NCBI GenBank assembly: GCA_951217055.1
Contig: OX578276.1
Span: 15,669,430 to 15,733,429 of the forward strand
Length of the DNA stretch: 64,000 nucleotides
Direction of reading: 5' to 3'
Source: Gerris lacustris
Lineage: Eukaryota > Arthropoda > Insecta > Hemiptera > Gerridae
This document shows positions 56,701 to 63,254 of the stretch, in pieces. Within the stretch, counting starts at the first letter, position 1, and each line of letters begins with the position of its first letter. Below the pieces are notes generated by a model that saw only the letters and a program-made list of their open reading frames with translations, made no database searches and had not been told where the DNA came from. A program made the translations under genes and the position numbers.

Positions 56701-58000
56701 TGTGGAGTTTGCACCCGAGCGACAGCGAGGGTATAGTAAAACCACACGGGCAAAGCAGTTTTGTGTGTGTGCAAAGCAGTGCAACAGTGGGCAAAGCACA
56801 CAATGTAGTTTTCGCACGAGTTGCATACCGTACTTTATCTACGATATTTCGATTTTAATAATAAATACAGAAAAAAATAAACTTCCTGTATCTGTATGTA
56901 AGTTCGTATTTCTCTTTTGATAAAGATGACATTAATTCATTAGTTGTATTTTGTGCCGAATTAATTATTTCGGGAGGCGTATTATTCTCCTCATATTCGT
57001 CATAATCACTTAAATCACTCTTTGTTTTTCACTAAAAACTCGATATAAACAGTTACTTTAATTAAGTAAACAGCAAATTAATTTTGTTATTAGTAAACAA
57101 ACACTGTAATCGTGCGATAAGGTGAAGAATTCTTCTTTATTTGAGCACTAGGGCGGAAATAAAGAAGAAATATGAATCGTGCATGCGCAATGAATAAAAC
57201 TACGAAAAGAATCACTTTTTACGCATTTATAATTCGTATCAATCGTAGATAAAAATTATTCAAAATTTTGTTTTCTTACAAATCGTCTTTAATAAATTTA
57301 TATTTCGCGTATTAGTACCTTGTCTTTGTTCGTAATTTTAATCTATTAATATTATACAACGCATTTCCAGCATCTTTAAAAGTGTACTTATTATTTTTTT
57401 TATTGAAATTATGTGTCCGTTCACTTATTACAATAATATCTTAATGTATGTTGTAAATCATTAATGACTGGTAAAATTAATTCACTTTTCTCTCACTACC
57501 TGCTTCTGTAGCACCATCGGTCCCCAAGGCAAGGATCTTATTTAAAGGGGATGGAATGTTAAGAAGGGGTTTAAGGCAAGAAAGTGACCCCATGGAGGTA
57601 AGAGAAATTGGAGAGAAAAAGCATACTGCGCATTTGCGCATGCTCCACAACCTTTGAACTGGGACAAATTACCTTTTTTATGAGGTTATAACCTGAAACT
57701 ATAAACAAATTCTTGGTAACCCATAACCAAGAGGAAGGTAATTTGTCCCATTGGAGCTTCTATTTTACATATCTTCATGGGGTCACTTTGTTCCACAACC
57801 CTCCATCCCCTTTATTTAACATCCTTGCCCAAAGGTTTAAACTACTGTTTTATTCACTATCCCTCTTCTGAAAAGTTGCAATAAGATATGGGTCTATGTT
57901 ACCACTTAGGTGACAAAATATTATTATTATTTTTTATTTTTTTATTTTTTTTCAGGATAATGTGCCTTTACCAAAGTCCTGGAAGACGTACCTACGTTAA
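38657..58000 (+). CDS. Odorant-binding protein B (classic OBP), 7 exons
   Basis: Spliced plus-strand gene: 38657-38707, 41296-41380, 45259-45314, 48598-48633, 49172-49289, 53752-53819, 57956-58000; 459 nt, 152 aa plus TAA. All junctions are GT-AG, phases as in OBP-A. Signal peptide MNYLIISTLLSTAFHYH in exon 1. Cysteines: EDC (C1), CLVLC (C2, C3), LLC (C4), DDC (C5), IAC (C6), spacing 28-3-41-10-8; one extra N-terminal cysteine (GC) where OBP-A has two. Exon 3 and exon 6 are the most conserved with OBP-A; exons 2 and 5 differ most, so ligand preference may have diverged (inference). A TATA box lies 77 bp upstream. AATAAA occurs at 58004 and 58083. A sense-oriented LTR with a histone stem-loop lies in intron 2 and could affect transcript yield. 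Confidence 0.94.
39055..39430 (+). repeat. Dispersed repeat S3
   Basis: Best copy of the family: TATAGGTGTAAATAAATG, GAAACTTATATGGGACC, (GACA)n near 39270-39295, ACGGATTTCTGTCTTGGAAT, CTTCCGTTACCTTCGGTA. Inverted relative to 13430-13810. Confidence 0.8.
39431..39720 (+). repeat. SINE-like repeat S1
   Basis: Follows S3 directly. Intact B box in GGGTTCGATTCCCCGCC at about 39579-39595. Confidence 0.75.
39721..41295. other. OBP-B intron 1, no repeats recognised
   Basis: AT-rich; a poly-A tract at about 40389-40410. GACAGTCC-type short words around 40970-41080 form weak inverted pairs. Nothing coding. Confidence 0.45.
41296..41380 (+). CDS. OBP-B exon 2
   Basis: 85 nt; acceptor TTATTTCAG, donor CATG|GTAAGA. 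Encodes GCRGENNLYVQMAVHFEDC (C1) then LKNYPAMVH. Confidence 0.95.
42090..42767 (+). mobile_element. Solo LTR, 678 bp
   Basis: Starts TGATACCG and ends CGGTATCA-like CCGTATCA; 4-bp TSD tgac at 42086-42089 and 42768-42771. TATA box 42221-42227, splice donor G|GTAAGT at 42651-42657, histone stem-loop 42698-42713. No AATAAA seen inside. Full-length LTR from which the truncated pair at 5.4-6.9 kb can be read. It lies in OBP-B intron 2, sense orientation. Confidence 0.93.
42698..42713 (+). promoter_or_regulatory. Histone-type 3' stem-loop in solo LTR
   Basis: GGTCCTTTTCAGGACC, flanked by AAAC and ACCGCAAG, identical to 6838-6853. 54 bp before the LTR end, like the other copy. Confidence 0.9.
42772..43190. 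other. Intronic, nothing recognised
   Basis: AT-rich part of OBP-B intron 2. Confidence 0.45.
43195..43300 (+). repeat. SINE head related to S2
   Basis: AGGTTCCAGGTTCAATTCGA has a B-box-like core; CTCGATATTCACCCAACATC parallels the block at 25412-25431. Confidence 0.5.
43301..44371. other. Intronic, nothing recognised
   Basis: OBP-B intron 2. Short frames only. Confidence 0.45.
44372..44459 (+). repeat. 20-bp minisatellite, 4.4 copies
   Basis: Exact copies of GTGCCTGGGGGAGTGCCTGG. No sequence divergence, so recent or homogenised. Confidence 0.97.
44473..45020 (+). repeat. ~242-bp tandem repeat, 2.3 copies
   Basis: Copies begin at about 44473, 44715 and 44961 with GGCTAGTTAACCCT and GATCGAGCTGAAACTTGGCA, followed by long TTAATTAATTAA tracts. 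Confidence 0.9.
45259..45314 (+). CDS. OBP-B exon 3
   Basis: 56 nt; acceptor CTTTTCAG, donor TTG|GTAATA. Encodes EAIKILGHEKIPVTKDEL. Confidence 0.95.
45598..45720 (+). repeat. Dispersed repeat with CCACGCTCCGCGTGG hairpin
   Basis: CTAGCTTTCACCCCACGCTC..CGTGGGG..CATGCTAGG. A diverged copy lies at 29060-29170. Such 'CTAGCTTTCACCCGCG' ends are common in insect SINE/LINE families. Confidence 0.5.
45881..45991 (+). repeat. 111-bp target-site duplication, left copy
   Basis: Identical to 48158-48268 except for two substitutions; flanks the LINE fragment. Far longer than the 5-20 bp usual for LINEs. Confidence 0.9.
45992..48157 (+). mobile_element. 5'-truncated LINE insertion
   Basis: Holds an RT/C-terminal region in broken frames, a 3'UTR of about 540 bp and a (TCTAT)n tail (48139-48157, after AATAAAATT). 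Flanked by 111-bp duplications. Not the same family as the 31.6-35.9 kb LINE: different RT, and a C-terminal C-C-H-C knuckle. In OBP-B intron 3. Confidence 0.9.
46056..47598 (+). pseudogene. LINE reverse transcriptase, C-terminal part, frameshifted
   Basis: Frame 1 (46061-46250) has motif A FIDFQKAFDSVHH. After a shift near 46250 comes motif B debris, then LLLFADDLILLSDSEHD (catalytic FADD, about 46368-46420) and VKQFNYLGVCFS. A second shift near 46620 leads to a 326-codon frame to 47598 with LSSLTYGAQVWS and a C-terminal knuckle CTICQLQEPEDLPHLMLRC (C-x2-C-x9-H-x4-C). Endonuclease and RT N-terminus absent. Dead copy. Confidence 0.88.
48158..48268 (+). repeat. 111-bp target-site duplication, right copy
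   Basis: Second copy of 45881-45991, directly after the (TCTAT)n tail. Confidence 0.9.
48598..48633 (+). CDS. OBP-B exon 4
   Basis: 36-nt microexon; acceptor GTTGACAG, donor GTG|GTGAGT. Encodes CLVLCTLERTGV (C2, C3). Confidence 0.95.
49172..49289 (+). CDS. OBP-B exon 5
   Basis: 118 nt; acceptor CTTGTACAG, donor ACG|GTAAAT. Encodes IKDGKAVVEAFKTIQELEW and the C4 segment TLLCKQEN. Confidence 0.95.
49670..49775 (+). repeat. Inverted repeat arm, left
   Basis: AGAGTAAGGAAGGGGTAGAG and ATTCATTATGCGACACCCAT recur inverted at 51015-51095. The arms bracket S4 (49840-50230) in OBP-B intron 5. Confidence 0.8.
49840..50230 (-). repeat. Dispersed repeat S4, inverted copy
   Basis: Reverse complement of 37588-37945, including (GTCT)n at about 49928-49956. 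The two S4 copies lie inverted 12 kb apart, around OBP-B exons 1-5. Confidence 0.85.
50231..51014. other. Intronic, nothing recognised
   Basis: OBP-B intron 5, no coding signal. Confidence 0.45.
51015..51095 (-). repeat. Inverted repeat arm, right
   Basis: Counterpart of 49670-49775. Confidence 0.8.
51096..52156. mobile_element. TIR element with TACAGGGTGTTA ends
   Basis: Left TACAGGGTGTTATAAAGAAA, right ends TTTTCTTAACACCCTGTA; TIRs of about 35 bp with mismatches, TA flanks. It contains the left copy of repeat S5 (51125-51705). Confidence 0.7.
51125..51705 (+). repeat. Repeat S5, left arm
   Basis: About 580 bp, inverted relative to 56655-57260: CATTGCGCATGCGCG, AAGAAGAGGAATTCTTC, TACTCCTCCAGAAATAATTA, ATCGTAGATAAAGTACGGTA, CGCATGCAAAATGCTACTTT. 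A short frame reads ENNTPPEIINSA in both copies, so a coding remnant of an unidentified element. Confidence 0.85.
52157..53430. mobile_element. TIR transposon, non-autonomous, 1274 bp
   Basis: About 100-bp TIRs: TACAGGGTGTCCCATTG / ..AACACCCTGTA, with AGATCAAACGGCTA and ATTAAGGAAGATGTTTCAAG inside both. TA on both sides (52155-52156, 53431-53432). No transposase seen. Abuts the previous element end to end. Confidence 0.82.
53752..53819 (+). CDS. OBP-B exon 6
   Basis: 68 nt; acceptor AATTTTCAG, donor AAG|GTAAGC. Encodes GIKDDCERVGKIIACYFTK plus NNK (C5, C6). Lies between the inverted S5 arms. Confidence 0.95.
53998..54453 (-). repeat. 76-bp minisatellite, 6 copies
   Basis: Unit GGCCACCGAAAGCGGAGCGG + TGAGGAGTTAAGCGTATAGT + TGAACGGAGCTGGGCGGAGT + TGTGTCCAGGGGGTAT. 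Because 76 is not a multiple of 3 and no stop falls in some frames, it makes frames of up to 151 codons on the minus strand that are not genes. In OBP-B intron 6. Confidence 0.97.
54780..55110 (-). repeat. tRNA-derived SINE S6
   Basis: Minus strand: CCAGTATAGCTCTGTTGGTA..AGAGCGCCTG is a near-perfect tRNA A box region; the body continues to TTAAAATTT and the CCGTAG block. The second copy is at 60730-61010. The B box is damaged here. Confidence 0.7.
55111..55560. other. AT-rich intronic DNA
   Basis: TATT tandem (about 55170-55195) and ATATAATATATTA tracts; no gene. Confidence 0.5.
55828..55989. mobile_element. Fold-back MITE, 162 bp
   Basis: Arms of about 66 bp: AAGCCTCGTCCAGACTGCCG..GAACAGAGGAAACGA..CTGCGCATGCCCAG and the reverse complement, with about 29 bp between. 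OBP-B intron 6. Confidence 0.88.
55990..56650. other. Intronic, nothing recognised
   Basis: OBP-B intron 6. Frames are short and without family resemblance. Confidence 0.45.
56655..57260 (-). repeat. Repeat S5, right arm
   Basis: Inverted copy of 51125-51705. It reads, on the minus strand, ENNTPPEIINSAQNTTNELM then SSLSKEKYELTYR, a longer frame than the left copy. A third 5' fragment (ACATTACGCGTCGAGTGCGG) lies at 58810-58860. Confidence 0.85.
57261..57950. other. OBP-B intron 6, distal part
   Basis: A weak inverted pair around 57595-57800 (GACCCCATGGAGGTAAGAGA / ATCTTCATGGGGTCAC). Otherwise a T-rich polypyrimidine tract before exon 7. Confidence 0.5.
57956..58000 (+). CDS. OBP-B exon 7 (last)
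   Basis: Acceptor TTTTTTCAG, then DNVPLPKSWKTYLR and TAA. AATAAA at 58004-58009 and 58083-58088 are candidate poly(A) signals. Confidence 0.93.
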   Translation, partial: DNVPLPKSWKTYLR

Positions 58001-58278
58001 AAAAATAAAAATTTTAAAAATGCTAATGTGAATTCAAGTATTATTATAAGGCAAATGAACATACTTTTCTTAAATATTAAAAAATAAAAATAATATTTAT
58101 ATTATTATAATGTTGTTGTTTTACTTTTCAACACTATATTAATTTTAATAATTACTCGTAATTAACTATGATGTATAATCATCTCTGGGGGGTTCTGGAC
58201 ATAATTGTTACAGGATTAGTAATCCTGGATATGTCGAGTCCAACCTGCCGTGCACCTATATGTACATTCCCCTCCACT

Positions 58279-58668
58279 ACAGGGACGTTACTAAGGGGGG
58301 GGGCTGACGGGGCATGAGCCCCGGGCGCCGGTTTTTGAGGGGCGCACAACTGGCAGCAATTAGAAGTTGAGCGTTTTAAGTACCATGCATTGGATTTAGG
58401 TCCTAATATGAAAACAGATACACTATCCGAACTTATTACACTAATATACCAAAATGGACTGGAAGGTGCTTACCCCAAACATAACTACAGCATTAAGAGT
58501 TTCTCACAGTACCAGTTGGCTCAAACAAAAGGAGTTTTAGACAGGACAACAATGACAAACCGACCTAGGCATAATATCAATAGAGCACAAAATTGCTTCA
58601 AAACTATTTTTTGATGATATTGTAAAAACGTTTGCACTTATAAACGCCCGCAAAGTTAAGTTTTAGTT
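58279..58668 (+). pseudogene. hAT-type transposase C-terminal remnant with left-end sequence
   Basis: Starts at a decayed TIR-like CAGGGACGTTACTAAGG, a G run and CATGAGCCCCGGGCGCC. Then a coding remnant: VERFKYHALDLGPNMK, TMTN after a shift, and LGIISIEHKIASKLFFDDIV..FALINARKVKF and a stop. The last block is the usual end of hAT/ZMYM-like transposases. Several frameshifts, most of the protein deleted. Confidence 0.7.
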
Positions 58669-58879
58669 TAGTTGAGGAATAATTTTTTTCACATTTTTTC
58701 AGAAGATTAAAATACTGTGTGTAGTTATATGTATAATGCTAATAATCTAAATATTTATAGGTGTGCAATCTAAAATTTATAATATAATTATTAGTTATCT
58801 CAACTATAGTACATTACGCGTCGAGTGCGGAAAGTAGCATGTTGCATGCGAGCGTGGTGTTTTGTTTAGAACAATTAAG

Positions 58880-59170
58880 ACCTTAAATATCTTCCATATT
58901 ATGAAGACCATTATTGACTTAATCTTGAAATTCTCATACGTTCCTGAGCCTCTCCGGAGAGGAAGTACTGTTCTAATTTATAAAGGAAAATGAGATGCAA
59001 ACAATATGTCACCTAGGACCTCTTACTATGTATTTAATACTCAGACGAATTATTGAAAAGGTTTTAGACGCAGAATTAAGGAGACAAGTATCCTTCCATC
59101 CAAGTCAAAAGGGTTTTATAAAGGGTCTTCCAGGATGCCATGTGAATGCCAGGCCTGCTTTTGAATTTAG
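58880..59170 (+). pseudogene. R2-like LINE RT fragment
   Basis: Broken frames: PEPLRRGSTVLIYKG, then LRRIIEKVLDAELRRQVSFH, PSQKGFIKGLPGCHVNA. The QKGF..GC.VN block is typical of the RT fingers/motif 2a region of R2/R4/NeSL-type LINEs. About 290 bp survive; no 28S rDNA flank. Confidence 0.6.
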
Positions 59171-59199
59171 GTTTTTATTAGATTTTTTTAATTAGTTAT

Positions 59200-59574
59200 T
59201 TAGCCCTCGGCCATTGCTTCAGGAGCATCACGTCCATCCTGTTGCGTGTCTCCTCGATTAACTTTCCAAATGTTGCATTATTCAAATGCTAAAAAAGATC
59301 CTTATCGAATTCACTAACTGCATTCTTGCGCCGCTCATTGTTCACTTGTATGAACGGTGCTAACCATGCAGACTGTTAGAAGCGGATTACTCTATAGACA
59401 GTTTTTAATTTACAACCATGTGCCACAGCAAACTAGGGGTCTGCAATAAGTAGGTAAAAAAGGGCGAGGCAAAATGAGGGAGCAGGGAGCACCTCGATGA
59501 CGTCACTCAAGGTCACATGGAGCCTCTGCGTGGATGTCAAGGTCATTCGTCCCCCACCCCCCGATGTAGGTCAA
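59200..59574. other. Non-coding, nothing recognised
   Basis: A GTCAAGGTCA word recurs three times near 59510-59580. Confidence 0.45.
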
Positions 59575-59880
59575 GGTCATGATTTAGTAAAACTGTGATT
59601 TTACTTAAAATTTTGGTACACAGGGGTACAGGGTACAAATATTAAAGTAATGAAAACCCTTCATGATGCATATCATTGAACAGCTCTTTAAGAGTCCAGT
59701 AATAGTTGGCCGAATTCCCGGGATAGGTTCTTAGTTAGTAAAGCTATTTTTAAATTTTGGTACATATGGGTACGGGGTACAAATTTAAAAGAAATGAAAA
59801 CCTTTGATGATTCATATCGTTGAAAAGGTCTTTAAGACTACAGTAATGGTTGGACCCATGCCCGGGAAGGTTTCTAGCGA
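59575..59880 (+). repeat. ~145-bp satellite S7, two units
   Basis: TTTTGGTACACAGGGGTACA, AAAGTAATGAAAACCC, TGATGCATATCATTGAA, CAGTAATAGTTGG, ATTCCCGGGA. Same repeat as 60420-60715 (inverted) and 63255-64000. Confidence 0.88.
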
Positions 59881-60415
59881 TCATAGAAACTTGAAATTTT
59901 GTATGTAAGTAATGTACAAAAGAAGGAAAAATCAGAAAAACAAATCTGGTTCTTTGCAGCTTTCAAGGCTAATATAGAAACCAGCTATTCAAAATATTTT
60001 TATAAATACAACTTGCTCTACAAGCGATACTTTGTAGAGAACATCAAAATTAAAGTATTTTTTATTCTCATTGATATAATTTTATATTGGAATAAGTTTG
60101 GTTAGGCTTTATTGATTATTGAGCTCGACATACACTTTCCGCTCGTCCACTCACGTGCACCATATAGTTGTTTAGTTCAATTTAAACACCCACCGTGTTT
60201 CATATCTTACCTTTTCGTTTCAAACCCTATCTTCAAATGAATACTTATTATTCCCTATTATACTATATATTTCCTATTACGCCCTTCCATTATCATTCTT
60301 TATCTTTCTATTATATCCTACAGTCCTTGTTCTTATATTGTTATCTTATCTATCTTTTCTTATATTATTAAGTAATATATAATGTACCTACATATTATAT
60401 TATGTTCGAAAAGAA
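59881..60415. other. Non-coding with dispersed repeat
   Basis: 59885-60070 resembles 9500-9660. The rest is AT-rich, no gene. Confidence 0.5.
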
Positions 60416-60419
60416 CAGG

Positions 60420-60715
60420 AGGCTAAAAACCTTCCCGGGCATGGGTCCAACCATTACTGTAGTCTTAAAGACCTTTTCAACGATGTGAATCATCAAAGGT
60501 TTTCATTTCTTTTAAATTTGTACCCCATACCCCTATGTACCAAAATTTAAAAATAGCTTTACTAACTAAGAACCTTTCCCGGGCATTCGGCCAACCATTA
60601 CTGTACTCTTAAAGAACTATTCAATGATATGCATCATAAAGGGTTTTCATTACTTTAACATTTGTACCCTGTACCCCTGTGTACCAAAATTTTAGTAAAA
60701 ACACAGTTTTACAAT
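60420..60715 (-). repeat. ~145-bp satellite S7, inverted two units
   Basis: Reverse complement of 59575-59880, including the same unit order. The two blocks make an inverted pair about 540 bp apart. Confidence 0.88.
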
Positions 60716-61010
60716 TTTTAAGTTTTAAGTAGTTTTCATACTACGGAGAGTTTAAATTTTAATTTAAATCAAATTATAATTATTATTAACTACGGGAAAC
60801 AGACAGTGAAAAATACACTCCAGCGCCGGGATTTGAACCACGGGTCTCCTGTATTTCCCGTAGTTAATAATTATTATAATTTGATTTAAATTAAAATTTA
60901 AACTTTCCGTAGTATGAAAACTACTTAAAACTTAAAAATTGAATTTCGAATTGATTGTACAAGGTACAGGTACTAATTGAGTACTTTATAATTATAAGCG
61001 TTAATTCTCG
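60716..61010. repeat. SINE S6, two inverted pieces
   Basis: AACTACGGGAAACAGACAG..GCCGGGATTTGAACCACGGG followed by the inverted CCCGTAGTTAATAATTATTA. GCCGGGATTTGAACC is a B box on the minus strand. Central part of the tRNA head deleted by the inversion. Confidence 0.65.
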
Positions 61011-61014
61011 GTTT

Positions 61015-61166
61015 AATTCTGGGTCTGAGGCAATATCTGTTGCGTTTTTCATCAGCCAGAGCAAATGTAGGAGATGCCAAAGGTGAGCAATCCAAACCAT
61101 CAGGCATCTCCTACATTTGCTCTGGCTGATGTAACACTCAACAGATATTGCCTCAGACCCAGAATT
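61015..61166. repeat. Fold-back repeat, 63-bp arms
   Basis: TCTGGGTCTGAGGCAATATC..CATCAGCCAGAGCAAATGTA..GAGATGCC and its reverse complement (61103-61165) around a 24-bp centre. Directly upstream of a Penelope-type end. Confidence 0.88.
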
Positions 61167-61238
61167 GAAGATATTAACCCCAATGTTGACCATTCTCTCT
61201 AGTCCACGTTGTCCCTCGCTTAGAGCAACATGTACAAC

Positions 61239-61275
61239 CTTGAAAATGCCTCCATCATAGGAGGCGAAACGTCGG
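61239..61275 (+). ncRNA. Hammerhead-like motif, Penelope remnant
   Basis: TTGAAAATGCCTCC, loop ATCATA, GGAGGCGAAACGTCGG: strong stem II (GCCTCC/GGAGGC) and intact GAAA, but core 1 reads TTGAAAA rather than CTGANGA. Shares its downstream GGTCACCACCGGAA with 16215-16250. Confidence 0.5.
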
Positions 61276-61570
61276 ACAACTCTTCGAACATGACGCGGTC
61301 ACCACCGGAAGACCTAGAACTTAATGATGACATTAACCGCGGAAGCCTACGCAATAAGATTACCTAAAGACAAACTCAAATATTCAATATATCCAAAAAA
61401 TGCACATTCCTTTTATGGCGTTTCTATAATAGATAGGACTTGCCTACTTCTTCACAAAACGGAAAACGGCTTTTTCTACATACCTACACCTACGTACTTT
61501 CTTGAATTTACCCAAAAAATCGGCTTACCTACTTCTTCACTGTGACCATCGATATTATATAACATATAAA
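61276..61570. other. Intergenic upstream of H2A
   Basis: No gene or repeat recognised. Confidence 0.45.
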
Positions 61571-61656
61571 AATAATATATAAACGCCCGCACCAATAGAA
61601 ATTGAGTAAACGAATAGTCGGCAATATAATTTGTTAATATTGTGACAGCTAAACAG

Positions 61657-61663
61657 TATATAT
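61657..61663 (+). promoter_or_regulatory. Candidate TATA box of the H2A gene
   Basis: TATATAT, 72 bp before the ATG, would give a 5'UTR of about 45 nt, usual for replication-dependent histones. An alternative TATATAA at 61576 is 153 bp upstream. Confidence 0.4.
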
Positions 61664-61734
61664 TTACATATTTTTTAAAGCCAATTACTCACTGAATTTC
61701 CAATATAATTAAAGTAATTCTCATAAGAACTTAA

Positions 61735-62091
61735 ATGGTAAAGCCTAAGGTAAAAGACCGGGCAAAGGCGAAGACGAAATCTTCACGCGCCCAGCTTCAG
61801 TTCCCTGTCGGTAGAATCCAACGGTATCTCCGCAAGGGCAGGTATGCTGAAAGGATAAACACTGGAGCCGCGCTCTACTTGGCGGGAGTGTTAGAATATT
61901 TAGCCGCTGAAATTCTTGAGTTAGCTGGCAACGCTGCCAGGGAAAATAAGAAGTCCCGTATCACCCCACGTCACTTGCAGCTGGCCATTAGTAGTGATGA
62001 TGAGTTTAGTGCGCTCCTAGCCGGAGTCATCATCCCCGAAGCTGGTGTGCTGCCTTACATCCACACTGTGCTCCTCCCAAGGAAGTCCTAG
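61735..62091 (+). CDS. Divergent histone H2A, 118 aa, intronless
   Basis: Core nucleosome protein that pairs with H2B. Residues about 19-105 are a full H2A fold: [88 protein letters not shown]. Acidic-patch residues are kept ([12 protein letters not shown] in place of the usual DEE). It differs from canonical H2A: an N-tail without the SGRGKGGK start ([17 protein letters not shown]), many core substitutions, and an end at LLPRKS that removes the lysine ubiquitinated in canonical H2A and any SQ motif. It is therefore not H2A.X, H2A.Z or macroH2A by these signs. The first ATG was chosen; it gives the full fold. A histone stem-loop 36 nt after the stop suggests replication-dependent expression. 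No other histone gene lies within 2 kb. Confidence 0.9.
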   Translation: MVKPKVKDRAKAKTKSSRAQLQFPVGRIQRYLRKGRYAERINTGAALYLAGVLEYLAAEILELAGNAARENKKSRITPRHLQLAISSDDEFSALLAGVIIPEAGVLPYIHTVLLPRKS

Positions 62092-62126
62092 GAGAGATTT
62101 AAAACATGGAAATCATGATTATAAAC

Positions 62127-62142
62127 GGTCCTTTTCAGGACC
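62127..62142 (+). terminator. Histone 3' stem-loop of H2A mRNA
   Basis: GGTCCTTTTCAGGACC preceded by AAAC and followed by ACTAAAT; perfect six-pair stem, TTTC loop. Directs SLBP/U7-type 3' processing in metazoan histone mRNAs (family knowledge). Confidence 0.93.
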
Positions 62143-62379
62143 ACTAAATAGATACACAATACACACCTTTTTTGGTACGGACCTGGTAAGTGTGAGAAAA
62201 ACAGTTTAATTTGGAGTTTTCGATGCCAACAAGCAAAACAGTTCCTATAACCTTATAACCTGTATTATTGTTTTTAGTAATTTGTAGTAGTCCTGAAGTG
62301 AACGGCATAACTACATAAAGACAAACAATAATTATCAAAAGACTAAGGATAAGCTTGTCCTAGCTAGAGTCACCTCCAC

Positions 62380-62520
62380 CTAAGGTGGTGTGCTACCTAA
62401 CTTCTTCTCACCAATGAAGAGTTAGAAGAGAGCGGAAATCATTATTATATAAATGGTCCTTTTCAAAACCACGACATACTTACATATATGAATACCTCTT
62501 TTGGTATGGTGAGTCAGCAG
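62380..62520 (+). repeat. Decayed second copy of the H2A 3'UTR
   Basis: GGAAATCAT..ATTAT.TAAA, GGTCCTTTTCAAAACCAC (62455-62472), then CTTTTGGTATGG parallel 62108-62180 of the true 3'UTR in the same order. The stem has two mismatches. Confidence 0.7.
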
Positions 62521-62544
62521 GTGATGTCATGGCATCTCCAAACC

Positions 62545-62560
62545 GGTCCTTTTCAGGACA
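62545..62560 (+). repeat. Histone-stem-loop-like hairpin 3
   Basis: GGTCCTTTTCAGGACA: five of six pairs intact. Confidence 0.7.
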
Positions 62561-62619
62561 ATCAAACTTTTTTTTTCTTTCCAACCCCGTCTCTCATCTT
62601 AATTTTGTACACCTCTGTT

Positions 62620-63030
62620 CCTTACCTTCCGTTGAGGACCACCATTGATTCGCTTTACTTTTTTGTATGTATAGTTAAACTTTCGACCTTCTAGGGATTT
62701 ATTAAATTCACTTCACCTCGTAGCTACATTAAATCGTCTTCTCAGGGCAGCGTAGATACACTTAGCTTTATGTGCTCCGTAGTTCAACTGCCGTCCTTAT
62801 CAAGGCTTACTCGGTTTACTTCGTCCCGTGACTCCAAGTTAACCGTTCTTTTCAGGACCACCCAAGTTCACTTACTTTTCGTTTCGTATCACTCTTACCC
62901 TTTTGCCAAGGCTCATTGCCATTAATTTCACTTAAACTGGTAAGACAACTGGTTCAAAACACTCTCCTACGTACCCCAGTCCTTCTCAGAACCGCAATTC
63001 TATTTTTTCACTTAATTCTTGTTCGACCAC
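62620..63030 (+). repeat. Degenerate ~55-bp array of hairpin + TTCACTTA
   Basis: TTCACTTA-like words at 62653, 62707, 62757, 62814, 62867, 62927 and 63007, each following by 20-30 nt a hairpin-like CCTTN3-4AAGG / TTCTTTTCAGGA word. The clearest stem is GTTCTTTTCAGGAC followed by CACCCAAG at 62845. Confidence 0.5.
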
Positions 63031-63254
63031 TCACCAGGTCTCCCCAACCTTCACCAAGAGACAACAATCACTCCTACCTTCTCCACCACCTCACCTTATC
63101 ACTCCTACCTTACCACTCTCAGACCGAGCCCTGTTGACTTTTAGAACCACTTATGTTTCTCAAAATTAGTGCTCCTGGTCAAAAGCTCTGACGTGATCCG
63201 TTTTAGAGACACGCGGATTTTATGATGAAAAACATGAAAAAAGTAGCTACATGT
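63031..63254. other. Non-coding spacer
   Basis: C/T-rich then AT-rich; nothing recognised. Confidence 0.45.
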
